In this document: positions 19,867 through 28,215 of the stretch, in pieces
How positions within the stretch are numbered: position 1 is the first letter of the stretch
How the letters are laid out: every line of letters begins with the position of its first letter
From: Carboxylicivirga litoralis
Lineage (GTDB): Bacteria > Bacteroidota > Bacteroidia > Bacteroidales > Marinilabiliaceae
Reading direction: 5' to 3'
Length of the DNA stretch: 64,000 bases
NCBI RefSeq assembly: GCF_025499605.1
Contig: NZ_JAFMVC010000001.1
Span: forward strand, 434,001 to 498,000
Notes under the pieces: generated by a model
Told to the model about the DNA's origin: nothing
Database searches by the model: none
What the model saw: only the letters and a program-made list of their open reading frames with translations
Program-made: the position numbers and the translations under genes

Positions 19867-21144
19867 ATGAAAAAAACACTCTTTTCTTTGATGGTAAGTA
19901 TGCTTTTAATAGCAGCTTGTCAAAAACCTATATCCACACCTGAAGAGTTATTCAATCTATCTTCATCAATTGATTTTGAAGAAATCACAACAGATACAAG
20001 CTTATATGAGCAATCATGGCTCATTTATTTTACACAACCACTTGATCACTCAGCTCCTGCAAAAGGAACTTTCAAACAGCGAATCTGGTTATCACACAAA
20101 AACATACATTCGCCAACAGTATGTGTAACCGAAGGCTATGCTGCCCACAGAAACTATACATCTGAATTGGCTCGTCTAACAGAGTCGAATCAGTTAATAA
20201 TAGAACACCGCTATTTTGCCCAATCATGTCCAGACAGCTTGGATTGGCAATATCTTACAGTGGAACAAGCCGCTGCTGATCATCATCGTATCATTCAATT
20301 TTTCAAAAAACTTTATCAGCAAAAGTGGGTAACAACTGGGATTAGCAAAGGAGGACAAACAGCAATATTTCATCGGGCATTATACCCTAACGATGTTGAC
20401 CTTAGTGTTCCGTATGTAGCACCTATCAATCTGGAAAGAGAAGATAACAGACTCTTTTCTTTTTTTAAGCAAGTTGGCTCCAGCGATGAGCGACAAAAAA
20501 TCTTTAATTTTCAAAAATCAGTCTTCGAGAAACGAAGCGAAATTTTGCCACTTTTTAAATCTTATGCCTTGGACAAAGGTTATACATTTCGCATGGGCTA
20601 TGATAAGGCATTTGAAATAGTTGTACTTGAGTATCCATTCTCATTCTGGCAATGGGGAAATCAAATTGACCAAATACCAACACCGAATGCAACAGCCAAT
20701 GAACTATTTGAACACCTAAAAAAAGGCAGTGATATTGGGTATGTCTCCGATCAAAGCTGGAATGATATAAAGCCATTTTTCTATCAGGCCTATAAAGAAC
20801 TTGGTTATTATGCCTATGTACCTGGGGAGCTATCCAAATACATTAAAGCCTTTGATAAAGACACCATCAGCAGTAACATGTTTGCTCCCGGAGGAGATAC
20901 CTTAAAGTTTATTCCTACAATGCCTATGATAATGACTAAACTCTCCGAGTCAAACCCGCAAATTATTGCAATTATTGGACAGAAGGATCCATGGGGTGCT
21001 ACCTCAATCAATAATGAGCATTTGAGCAACACTATCAGAGCTATTGACCCAAATGGTTCCCATTTGACGAGGATTAAAACATTACCCAAGCCTGTTCAGG
21101 AGGATGTCATTAAAAGAATAAAAGAACTACTGACCAGTGAATAA
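19867..21144 (+). CDS. S37-family-like serine peptidase lipoprotein
   Basis: A 425-residue protein with a lipoprotein signal (LLIAAC; Cys18). The alpha/beta-hydrolase nucleophile elbow is GISKGGQT with Ser160; YFTQPLDHSAP near residue 56 and EHRYF near residue 112 are typical of the S28/S37 prolyl-peptidase group. S37 (PS-10) enzymes, known from Streptomyces and Bacteroidota, cleave tripeptides from the amino end. The catalytic Asp and His are probably in GQKDPWGATS (about 375) and NGSHLTRI (about 400). Probably works at the periplasmic face of an envelope membrane on exogenous peptides. Monocistronic, with its own terminator. Confidence 0.85.
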   Translation: MKKTLFSLMVSMLLIAACQKPISTPEELFNLSSSIDFEEITTDTSLYEQSWLIYFTQPLDHSAPAKGTFKQRIWLSHKNIHSPTVCVTEGYAAHRNYTSELARLTESNQLIIEHRYFAQSCPDSLDWQYLTVEQAAADHHRIIQFFKKLYQQKWVTTGISKGGQTAIFHRALYPNDVDLSVPYVAPINLEREDNRLFSFFKQVGSSDERQKIFNFQKSVFEKRSEILPLFKSYALDKGYTFRMGYDKAFEIVVLEYPFSFWQWGNQIDQIPTPNATANELFEHLKKGSDIGYVSDQSWNDIKPFFYQAYKELGYYAYVPGELSKYIKAFDKDTISSNMFAPGGDTLKFIPTMPMIMTKLSESNPQIIAIIGQKDPWGATSINNEHLSNTIRAIDPNGSHLTRIKTLPKPVQEDVIKRIKELLTSE

Positions 21145-21156
21145 TTAACAAAAAAA

Positions 21157-21180
21157 GGCTTCCAGAACGGAAGCCTTTTT
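21157..21180 (+). terminator. Intrinsic terminator after S37-like gene
   Basis: GGCTTCC pairs with GGAAGCC around the loop AGAAC, followed by TTTTT. Confidence 0.9.
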
Positions 21181-21227
21181 ATTACTACGTGGTTTCTAAA
21201 ATTTGGGTTAGGTAGTAATGGATATCT

Positions 21228-21581
21228 TTATTTACTTGTTGATACTAAATATTTGGTTAACAAATCTATTGTTGCCTTACCGTTACCAACAAATATTTTA
21301 TCATCAATAAAAAAAATCGGTCGCTTCAAAAATGTATATTCTTCTGTCAAAAGCTGCCTGTAATTTTCCTCACTCAGATTTTTATCTTTCAGCTTTTGTT
21401 GCCTGTATTTTTGAGATTGCTTATTAAAGATACGCTCGTAACCACCAGCCCTGGTTGCCAATGAATCAACCTCTTCAATATTCAATGGTTCTGCCTTTAT
21501 ATCTCTAACTTCGAATTCGCCAAAAAGCTTTACCTGTTTGAGTATTCGTTTGCACGTACTGCAACTATTCAATAAATACAC
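21228..21581 (-). CDS. ArsC/Spx-like thioredoxin-fold protein
   Basis: I choose GTG 21581: it gives 117 residues, the normal family length, the usual opening MYLLNSCSTCKRI, and is preceded by a good Shine-Dalgarno-like AGAGG four bases upstream. An ATG at 21674 would add 31 atypical residues, and a -7 promoter box lies inside that extension. The CxxC (SCSTCKR) and the later TFLKRPIFFIDDKIFVG are hallmarks of the ArsC/Spx/YffB family. Members include arsenate reductases and Spx-like regulators; arsenate reduction is not implied by the sequence, and no ars genes are nearby. Confidence 0.85.
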   Translation of the reverse strand: MYLLNSCSTCKRILKQVKLFGEFEVRDIKAEPLNIEEVDSLATRAGGYERIFNKQSQKYRQQKLKDKNLSEENYRQLLTEEYTFLKRPIFFIDDKIFVGNGKATIDLLTKYLVSTSK

Positions 21582-21623
21582 TTTTCCTCTCAACACAATT
21601 TGGGGTTTTCGGTTTTGCAACAT

Positions 21624-21631
21624 CAAAGATA
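21624..21631 (-). promoter_or_regulatory. -7 promoter box of ArsC/Spx-like gene
   Basis: The - strand reads TATCTTTG, an exact TAnnTTTG match, 43 bp upstream of the preferred GTG start. Its place argues against the longer ATG-initiated form. Confidence 0.5.
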
Positions 21632-21733
21632 ACAAAGGACTACAAAAGAGTACCTTAAACATTAGAGTAATCATCCACTATTTGGTAAACAACCTGTTTT
21701 TGTAGATAAACACCTGTTTTTTGTACACCACAC

Positions 21734-21760
21734 AAAAAAGTCCACTGAGTGTCAGTGGAC
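21734..21760 (-). terminator. Intrinsic terminator of the small barrel gene
   Basis: An 8-bp perfect stem (GTCCACTG with CAGTGGAC) and 5-base loop are followed on the - strand by TTTTTT. Confidence 0.88.
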
Positions 21761-21785
21761 TTATAAAAATTATTTGTTCTTAAAA

Positions 21786-22244
21786 CTATTCTTTTGAACC
21801 GCCGCCAAATACCCAGCGTACATTTAATCCGAAACCATTAAAATCAAAATCAGTATCTTCCACAATCCAGAATGTTGGACGCCAATCTACTCCTATGGCT
21901 AAAGGCACTGTTCCAAAGCGATACTCCAATCCCGCTTCTCCTGAAGCACCAAGTAGGAAAGTGGAGCTCCATACAGCCATTGATGGACCTGCTCCAACAT
22001 ACCAGTTGAACGCTTCGCCTCCTAAAGGACGATATAAGAAATCCCATAACGCTTCTGCTGCAAAGCCATCATTAAAGAACCCTACATCAGCATGAATACG
22101 ACTAAACTGCCCAACACCAAAAACTCCGTCGACAGCTACACCTCCATGCCCACTCATACCACCAAAACGAACACCAACTTCTTGAGCCTGGCTACTTAGA
22201 GCAACCCCAGCTACTAATGCTAAAACAAAAAACAATCTTCTCAT
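21786..22244 (-). CDS. Small outer-membrane beta-barrel protein
   Basis: A 152-residue protein with a signal peptide (RRLFFVLALVAGVALSSQAQ). The rest is about eight alternating strands rich in Gly and aromatic residues (VGVRFGGM, SRIHADVGFF, FNWYVGAGPSM, LEYRFG, FGLNVRWVFG), as in small OmpX/OmpW-sized barrels. The last strand ends FGGGSKE instead of a terminal aromatic residue. No function can be read from it. Monocistronic, with its own terminator. Confidence 0.8.
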   Translation of the reverse strand: MRRLFFVLALVAGVALSSQAQEVGVRFGGMSGHGGVAVDGVFGVGQFSRIHADVGFFNDGFAAEALWDFLYRPLGGEAFNWYVGAGPSMAVWSSTFLLGASGEAGLEYRFGTVPLAIGVDWRPTFWIVEDTDFDFNGFGLNVRWVFGGGSKE

Positions 22245-22454
22245 AATTTAGTATTTAAAGTTAAAATAATGCTTAGAAAGCAAATTGTATGATTAATATA
22301 TATTATTTCAACCAATAATCTAGTTATTTAGCTAAACCCACAATCATAATTTTTGTTCAGATAATTTTATTCTTGCATACACAATTTACGATGTTGTTAT
22401 TAAAGTTTCAACCCTAATTTAACTATGGTTCAATTACTTAAATAATTCCAAGCG

Positions 22455-23417
22455 TTAAAAAATAACTTTAAAATCGTCTTTCATGCTAATTTCAACCCAG
22501 CCTTTGTCAACACATAACTGTTTCATCTCATTATTATTATACGAATACTCCCGAACCTCATCATCATGATTAACAATCATTTGCAAACTCACCCTGGAAT
22601 TTTTAGAGTATTGAAGCATGTGGTAATCTCCTTTTGAATTACCAATTGCAACAACTGGTATTTTTCCAATTTTATTAAGAATATTCACTGGTTTACCAGC
22701 CTCATCATTTATAGGTTGAATAAACTCATGCTGACGAATCAAAGTTGAGGCTCCAACTTCTTCATTGAATTTAGTCAGCACAGTGGAGCCAATGACATTT
22801 GTTACAGGAATACCGATAATTTCGGCACAAAAACTTCTTGTAAACTGCGGATCAGAGCCTGAAACAATGTATACCTCATACTCATTATCCTGAAGGTATT
22901 CTATCATTTCTAACATCGGTTGATAAACTAAATCCCTGTATGACTGACCAAAACGTTCATCCTTCACCGTTTCGAAATAATCCGCTACTGCATTCTGGTA
23001 TTGTTCATTAGTAAAACCGTCTGTTGCGTAGAGCAAAACACTAAACAAACCATCAGGAGCAAAATAACTTACGTTCTTAAAATGATCCCAATCTTTATCA
23101 GCTATAGCCTTAAATGGTTGCTTTTCTTTTAAAGCCGGATTCTCAGCCATTCTTTTATGCATTTCTCTTATCGCAAAATCAAAAAGTACATAATTAGGTT
23201 TTTCGAGCAAAATAGTGCCATCCATATCAAAAACTGCAATCCTGTCTTCAATTCTTATAAAATCTGGATGCATTTTATCGCTTGTTTTTTCAACAAACTC
23301 GATAATGGCACTCCGAGCTACTCCATCATTCCATGAAGGTAAAACCAATTTTTCTTCCTGCTGAGATGGATTGCAAGCCAACAAAAAAAGAAATAGCAAT
23401 AAATAAAGTTTATTCAT
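22455..23417 (-). CDS. HAD-superfamily phosphatase lipoprotein
   Basis: Start ATG 23417 gives a lipoprotein signal (LLLFLFLLAC, Cys15) and 320 residues. HAD motifs are visible: motif I FDMDGT (about residue 63; nucleophile Asp), motif II VSGSD (about 190), and motif IV-like GNSKGDYHML (about 268). It is similar to secreted haloacid-dehalogenase-like phosphatases of the phosphoserine-phosphatase branch; the substrate is unknown. Being lipid-anchored it acts in the periplasm or at the outer membrane rather than on cytoplasmic metabolites. Downstream of the SpoIIE-type phosphatase gene by about 60 bp and likely co-transcribed. Confidence 0.85.
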   Translation of the reverse strand: MNKLYLLLFLFLLACNPSQQEEKLVLPSWNDGVARSAIIEFVEKTSDKMHPDFIRIEDRIAVFDMDGTILLEKPNYVLFDFAIREMHKRMAENPALKEKQPFKAIADKDWDHFKNVSYFAPDGLFSVLLYATDGFTNEQYQNAVADYFETVKDERFGQSYRDLVYQPMLEMIEYLQDNEYEVYIVSGSDPQFTRSFCAEIIGIPVTNVIGSTVLTKFNEEVGASTLIRQHEFIQPINDEAGKPVNILNKIGKIPVVAIGNSKGDYHMLQYSKNSRVSLQMIVNHDDEVREYSYNNNEMKQLCVDKGWVEISMKDDFKVIF

Positions 23418-23476
23418 AACGATAATATTTCTGAAATTCTTAAACAAGTTAACTGATTGATTTTTATATTTCAAGC

Positions 23477-25507
23477 CTATTTTATACGCAAGCCCATCAC
23501 ACAAATATCATCTATCTGTTCACAGCCGGCTTTCCAATCTTCAATGGTTTTATCAAGGATTCCCTTCTGCTCAATCATCTTAAGATTGTGAGAATTAATC
23601 AAAAGTTCCTTAAACCGATTATACCTGAACTTAGCTCCATCAGGGCCACCAAACTGGTCTGCATAACCATCAGAAGACATGTAAAGGCAATCTGCTTTCT
23701 GAAGTTGAATGGAATGATTAGTAAATGTTTTTCTTTTACGATATTTACCAATCGGCTGACGGTCCGCCTTATACTCTTCCAAAGTATTGGAACGCACCAG
23801 GTAAAGTGGATTATTGGCTCCTGCATATTCCAGAATTCCTGTCGATGATTGGTAACAACATAAAGCCAAATCCATCCCATCTTTTACTTCATGATCACTC
23901 TTTTCAAAATAGTTTTCCAGCAACACAACGGCATTATCAAGAATTTCAGCCGGTTGTGAAAGCTTGAACTCTTTAACTAAACGTGTCAGGATATTACTGC
24001 ACATAACACTGACTAAAGCTCCGGGTACGCCATGACCAGTGCAATCTGCAACAGCAAAAAAAACTTTATCACCCACCTGCTCTAACCAATAAAAGTCACC
24101 TGCCACTATTGATTTGGGTTTATACAAGACAAAATTCTCCCCCAGTAATTCGTCTAATAAAGCTGAAGATGGTAATATACCAGCCTGAATGTGCCTGGCA
24201 TAATTCAACGAATCCAATATAGCTTTGTTCTTTTTTTCAACAAGCTCTTTCTGGGCAACAAGCTCAACAGTTCTCTCTGTCACCTTTTGTTCCAGGAGCT
24301 TCAGTGCCTTTTCCTGTGCCTGTTCTTTCTCTTGAATTTCAAGAGAAAGACGTTCACCAATTCCTTTTGAAAAGAGAATCATTTGCCCAACTACCGCAAT
24401 TTCAAGAGCATTGTTAATAAGAATAGAATGGGTATCAATGCCTATCAAAACATTGATCAAAGCACCAATGGACAATATTACATTGCTCAACAGTAATAAC
24501 CTGGCAGGTTTATATGCATTGCGTTGCCGCCAAACCGGAACATTCATTAAAGTAAAAATGAACACAGCCCACAATGCCACTATTAAAGTAGAAGGTTCTG
24601 TTCCTAAACAATGCAACACTCCAAGTATCACAAAGAGAAAAACACTTGCAGCTATTAAGATTGAGATGATAATGTTCCAAACTCCTTCTCTTATTCCTAG
24701 TTTTAGATAGGAACGAACAAACCATAAATAGGATGTAATAATTATCACTGATGCCAGAATCATTACTAATTCAAGTATCAATGGCGATAATAAGTGGCTA
24801 ATGGTTTCAAAAATAAACGTTTCTCGAATGGCGAAGAACAAAGCGAAGCCTAAAACATAAAAAATATACGGTCGATAAGTTTTATCTTTTGTTGAAAGCC
24901 AAAAAATGAAATTGATGATAAGAATAACCAACAGCGCACCTAATAAAAAACCGTCCATCAGAATTTTGGCATTTAACCGATGATATACTCCAGGTGTGCT
25001 ATACATTAAAACACGGGGCTTTTGTTTCAAAGACGTGTAGGAGACTTGCGCATAAGCGTAATTTGATTGTTGAGTTGCGGTTTCTATAATGACGCATGCA
25101 CGCATTTGGTACATAAACAGTCGCTGGTCTTCGGCCAAAATACCTGCATTTCGATGCTTCACAAGCTGAATACCCTTTTGCTCAAACAATTCAACCTTAT
25201 TGGCTCCCTCAAAATCGATAATTTTCGACGAAGTGTAATTCAGCTTTAGTTTATAAACGACCACTACCGGCTTGTCAACCAATTTTACACTGGTAAATGG
25301 TTTCCATTGAATGGAGTCATCAATAAAGTGTAAAAAATTATTTTGCCACTCATTAACAACACTCACCTCGATGGCATCATCATCAATTTGTTCAGCTTTA
25401 ACCGTCCGCTTACCTGAGTTACCGCTGCAAGCAGCAAGAAAGGCTGCTAATAGCATTATAACAACCATCGCTGCGCACCTTCCTGATGTATAATAAAAGA
25501 CTTTCAC
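23477..25507 (-). CDS. 7TM sensor with SpoIIE/PP2C-type phosphatase domain
   Basis: A 676-residue protein. Residues 1-27 look like a lipoprotein-type signal (LLAAFLAAC). Residues 40-170 form a beta-rich extracytoplasmic 7TMR-DISM-like domain, about 180-375 hold seven membrane helices, about 378-425 a coiled coil (QEKEQAQEKALKLLEQK), and about 430-676 a SpoIIE-type PP2C phosphatase (ARHIQAGILPS, AGDFYW, ADCTGHGVPGALVS, YMSSDGYADQFGG). The Asp residues in AGDFYW, ADCTGHG, SSDGYADQ and IDDICVM are the expected metal ligands. Probably senses an envelope or extracellular signal and dephosphorylates an anti-sigma-antagonist-type partner, none of which is encoded nearby. Confidence 0.9.
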   Translation of the reverse strand: MKVFYYTSGRCAAMVVIMLLAAFLAACSGNSGKRTVKAEQIDDDAIEVSVVNEWQNNFLHFIDDSIQWKPFTSVKLVDKPVVVVYKLKLNYTSSKIIDFEGANKVELFEQKGIQLVKHRNAGILAEDQRLFMYQMRACVIIETATQQSNYAYAQVSYTSLKQKPRVLMYSTPGVYHRLNAKILMDGFLLGALLVILIINFIFWLSTKDKTYRPYIFYVLGFALFFAIRETFIFETISHLLSPLILELVMILASVIIITSYLWFVRSYLKLGIREGVWNIIISILIAASVFLFVILGVLHCLGTEPSTLIVALWAVFIFTLMNVPVWRQRNAYKPARLLLLSNVILSIGALINVLIGIDTHSILINNALEIAVVGQMILFSKGIGERLSLEIQEKEQAQEKALKLLEQKVTERTVELVAQKELVEKKNKAILDSLNYARHIQAGILPSSALLDELLGENFVLYKPKSIVAGDFYWLEQVGDKVFFAVADCTGHGVPGALVSVMCSNILTRLVKEFKLSQPAEILDNAVVLLENYFEKSDHEVKDGMDLALCCYQSSTGILEYAGANNPLYLVRSNTLEEYKADRQPIGKYRKRKTFTNHSIQLQKADCLYMSSDGYADQFGGPDGAKFRYNRFKELLINSHNLKMIEQKGILDKTIEDWKAGCEQIDDICVMGLRIK

Positions 25508-25642
25508 TTTTTTAGGTTTGGTTACGAATTCAACAATTAAGTATAATAAAGGTTTTAATACGATATGCTTGCCCGATTCGGAGCATGTTTATAACTGACA
25601 ATTACTACTCCAGAGAATAACACAAAATCTCAAAATAATCTG

Positions 25643-25680
25643 CTCAATGTTTATTCAATCATATTTCAATGAACATTGAG
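25643..25680. repeat. 13-bp inverted repeat, possible operator
   Basis: CTCAATGTTTATT pairs with AATGAACATTGAG (one T-G pair) around a 12-base loop. There is no T-run on either side, so it does not look like a terminator. It lies about 135 bp from one start and 200 bp from the other. Confidence 0.6.
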
Positions 25681-25840
25681 TAAACTTCGAATTAAACCTG
25701 TGACAGACATATTGCTGGTCAGTAGCAGATACCTGTATATCGCCTTAAGTAAAAACCTAATCATCCCACTAGGCAAACCTTATTCAAAAGGATGAAAGAC
25801 ATTAGCTTAATGATGATTTTTAGTGTGACAAATAAATACT

Positions 25841-25848
25841 TACATTTG
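25841..25848 (+). promoter_or_regulatory. -7 promoter box of the helical-protein gene
   Basis: TACATTTG is an exact TAnnTTTG match, with a T-rich -33 area (25817-25820) 20 bp upstream. The leader would be about 25 bases. Confidence 0.55.
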
Positions 25849-25880
25849 CATCTGTATTTAATACATTAAAACATATTAAG

Positions 25881-26159
25881 ATGGCTAGTGTAAGAGAATT
25901 AAAAAAAGACATCAACTTTTTAGCTTCTGAGTTAGTAACTGAAGCATACGTTAAGCAATTGGTAAAGGAAGATGTTGATAATGATAAAATTGCTCAGGTG
26001 ATGGTAAAGGCAATCGAATTTAGAAACGACTTGGTTGCCAGAGCTAATCATCCTGACGCAAAGGATAACGCAAAGATGGTTAAGAAATACTATCAAAATC
26101 TTAGAACAGATATGATGGAGAAGTTCTTAGCTATTTCGAAAGAAACAAACGAACTTTAA
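25881..26159 (+). CDS. Conserved small helical protein, function unknown
   Basis: A 92-residue soluble protein of charged amphipathic helices (VRELKKDINFLASELVTEAY; LRTDMMEKFLAISKETNEL) with no signal peptide or cysteine. It resembles short hypothetical proteins widespread in Bacteroidia that I cannot name. It has its own consensus promoter and a long terminator, so it is a well-expressed single-gene unit. A role as an adaptor or ribosome-associated factor would be guesswork. Confidence 0.75.
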   Translation: MASVRELKKDINFLASELVTEAYVKQLVKEDVDNDKIAQVMVKAIEFRNDLVARANHPDAKDNAKMVKKYYQNLRTDMMEKFLAISKETNEL

Positions 26160-26180
26160 ACGTCGTTATCCAACAAAACT

Positions 26181-26214
26181 AAACTTCCATCAAATTCTGG
26201 TGGAAGTTTTTTTA
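26181..26214 (+). terminator. Intrinsic terminator after helical-protein gene
   Basis: A 12-bp stem (AAACTTCCATCA with TGGTGGAAGTTT, one G-T pair) and 5-base loop end in a T-run. Confidence 0.9.
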
Positions 26215-26372
26215 TCCCTATAAATTGGGAGGCATCATTAGAGGCTGTCATAACACCCAAAACAGAAACACTCACATCAACTTCATTTACTGTACTTTAC
26301 AAAATTCCCTCCCTTCTGTTTTCAGAATCATTTTCCCAACTTTTAGGGATTTCACTAACTCTTTCATTACGG

Positions 26373-26380
26373 TATTTTTG
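26373..26380 (+). promoter_or_regulatory. -7 promoter box of the porin/FMN-binding pair
   Basis: TATTTTTG fits TAnnTTTG and lies 69 bp upstream of the porin start. Confidence 0.45.
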
Positions 26381-26449
26381 CACCGAAATAACAAAGAATA
26401 GTCTCCAAAAATAATTTGGAAGTTTAAATCTAACGGAAACAATATTGAA

Positions 26450-27637
26450 ATGAAAAAATTCTTAACTATTGCTGCTTTTTGGGCAATTTTAACAAATGCG
26501 TTTGCTCAAACAGACCAGAACGATCAACAACAGCTAAACTCAGCCCAACGCCTTCTGAACTCCAACCAGGGCTTAACCATTGGCGGATATGGTGAAGTTC
26601 ATTATAACCAGGCTTTAGATGGAGACACCTATAATAATGGTCAATTGGATGTACACCGCGTCGTTATGTTATTCGGGTATAACTTCAACGAAAAAACACA
26701 ATTTGTTACCGAGCTTGAATTTGAACATGTAAAAGAAGTATATGTAGAACAGGCATTTATTCAGCATAAATTATCGAATGCGTTTCAGTTCCGTGGGGGT
26801 TTAATGCTCATACCAATGGGTATTGTTAACGAATACCACGAACCAAATACCTTTAATGGAGTTGAGCGACCATTAATCGACAAGTACATTGCACCTACAA
26901 CCTGGCGTGAGATTGGTGCTGGTTTTACCGGAAATATCCTTCCTGCTTCTATTCGTTACCAGGCATATATAGTTGGCGGCTTTAATGGTTATGACGGTTC
27001 AGCTAAGTTTAGCGGAAAGAACGGGCTGCGTAAAGGTCGCCAAAAAGGAGCAGAAGCTTATGTCAGCTCACCAAACTTCACTGGTAAAGTCGAGTACTTT
27101 GGAATTAGAGGTTTAAACATTGGTTTATCTGGATACTTTGGTGACTCACAAAGCACCTTATATGATGGCATCGAGAAAAATGATAAAGATGCCGTTGCTG
27201 CAGCTGACTCTTCAACAATCGGAATGGCAATGATTGGGGTGGATGCACGTTACACTTATGGTGGCTTGCAACTGCGCGGTCAGTATTATCACACCTCGCT
27301 ATCAAACACAAAGGAGTATAACGAGTTTACTGGCAACGACCTTGGCAGTGGCATGTTTGGCTACTACCTGGAAGCTGGCTATGATGTATTTAAACATTTT
27401 GATAATGTAAAAACTGGATTGATTCCTTTCGTACGCTACGAAGCATATGATACGCATAGTAAAACAGATGGTAACCTTGCTAAAAATGATGCATACGATG
27501 TGAAAGCTATCACTACCGGCTTAACGCTTAAATTAACTCAGAATGCTGTATTGAAAGCAGACATGCAGTTTGTGAAGTCAGCAGCCAGTGATGAGTATGC
27601 AAAAACGTTTAATGCCGGTTTTGGTATAATGTTCTAA
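26450..27637 (+). CDS. Outer-membrane porin (phosphate-selective porin O/P-like)
   Basis: A 395-residue protein with a signal peptide (KKFLTIAAFWAILTNAFAQ). From residue 40 it is a long series of amphipathic strands: LTIGGYGEVHYNQ, VVMLFGYNFNEKTQFVTELEFEH, FQFRGGLMLIPMGIVNEYHEP and the C-terminal TFNAGFGIMF with a final Phe. The opening strands and the ELEFEH and GLMLIPMG patterns are typical of porins of the O/P type in Bacteroidota. It presumably passes small ions or anions. Directly upstream (8 bp) of an FMN-binding protein, so the pair may act together in the envelope. Confidence 0.82.
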   Translation: MKKFLTIAAFWAILTNAFAQTDQNDQQQLNSAQRLLNSNQGLTIGGYGEVHYNQALDGDTYNNGQLDVHRVVMLFGYNFNEKTQFVTELEFEHVKEVYVEQAFIQHKLSNAFQFRGGLMLIPMGIVNEYHEPNTFNGVERPLIDKYIAPTTWREIGAGFTGNILPASIRYQAYIVGGFNGYDGSAKFSGKNGLRKGRQKGAEAYVSSPNFTGKVEYFGIRGLNIGLSGYFGDSQSTLYDGIEKNDKDAVAAADSSTIGMAMIGVDARYTYGGLQLRGQYYHTSLSNTKEYNEFTGNDLGSGMFGYYLEAGYDVFKHFDNVKTGLIPFVRYEAYDTHSKTDGNLAKNDAYDVKAITTGLTLKLTQNAVLKADMQFVKSAASDEYAKTFNAGFGIMF

Positions 27638-27645
27638 GAAAAGAT

Positions 27646-28215
27646 ATGAAGCAATCAGTATTAATATTCGTATTAGCAGCATTGAGCTGCTTGGCTTATG
27701 GACGTGGAGATATTAACTACGAGCATAAGGCTATCCAAAAAACGCTTGAGAAAAGCTTAAGCCTCGTTAATCCGCAGTTAAGCGAATTAGTATTACCAGC
27801 CAACTATGCAACTGGCTTTGAAGGCAAGTTTTTTAATGTAGCTTGCGATAATACTGATGCCGATATAAAATACATGTACATTGGACGTGTGAACAGCTGT
27901 CGTGCAGGCGGCTGTTCCATGCCAAGTGCATTGTCACAAGGAGGCGAATCGGAATACTTCGATTACCTAATGGTATTTAATGCCAAAGGCGAAGTGATAA
28001 TGGTCAAAGTATTCAACTATCAGGCAACACACGGCCATGAAGTAACGGCCAAAGGATGGCTAAAACAGTTTATCGGTTACAATACTTCAGAAAACGAACT
28101 TGAAGTTGGAAAGAACATCGATTCTATTTCAGGCGCCACCATATCAGTTAATGGCATCACCCAGGACATTAGCGATAAAACACAAATCATCAACAAATAC
28201 TTAGGTCAATCTTAG
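27646..28215 (+). CDS. Exported FMN-binding (FMN_bind) flavoprotein
   Basis: A 189-residue protein with a signal peptide (KQSVLIFVLAALSCLAYG). The FMN_bind domain (about residues 75-189) ends in DSISGATISVNG (159-170); the Thr165 of the SGAT motif is where ApbE links FMN covalently in NqrC/RnfG-type proteins. Extra cysteines in CRAGGC (85-90) and at 67 could bind metal or form a disulfide. Proteins of this type carry electrons on the outer face of the inner membrane. No Nqr, Rnf or ApbE gene lies in the window. The 3' end overlaps the convergent dinB stop by 4 bp. Confidence 0.88.
   Translation: MKQSVLIFVLAALSCLAYGRGDINYEHKAIQKTLEKSLSLVNPQLSELVLPANYATGFEGKFFNVACDNTDADIKYMYIGRVNSCRAGGCSMPSALSQGGESEYFDYLMVFNAKGEVIMVKVFNYQATHGHEVTAKGWLKQFIGYNTSENELEVGKNIDSISGATISVNGITQDISDKTQIINKYLGQS

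Larger units (their letters stand above)
25508..25880. other. Divergent intergenic region with hairpin and promoter
   Basis: This 373-bp spacer lies between the leftward SpoIIE-type gene and the rightward helical-protein gene. It contains a 13-bp inverted repeat (25643-25680) and a good rightward promoter box (25841-25848). I find no gene. Confidence 0.6.

Noticed and set aside
21228-21581. Arsenic resistance locus
   Set aside because: No ArsR, ArsB/Acr3 or related gene nearby; family also includes Spx/YffB-type proteins.
21582-21674. Longer N-terminus of the ArsC/Spx-like protein
   Set aside because: Extension is atypical for the family and contains a promoter box; GTG 21581 fits length and start signals better.
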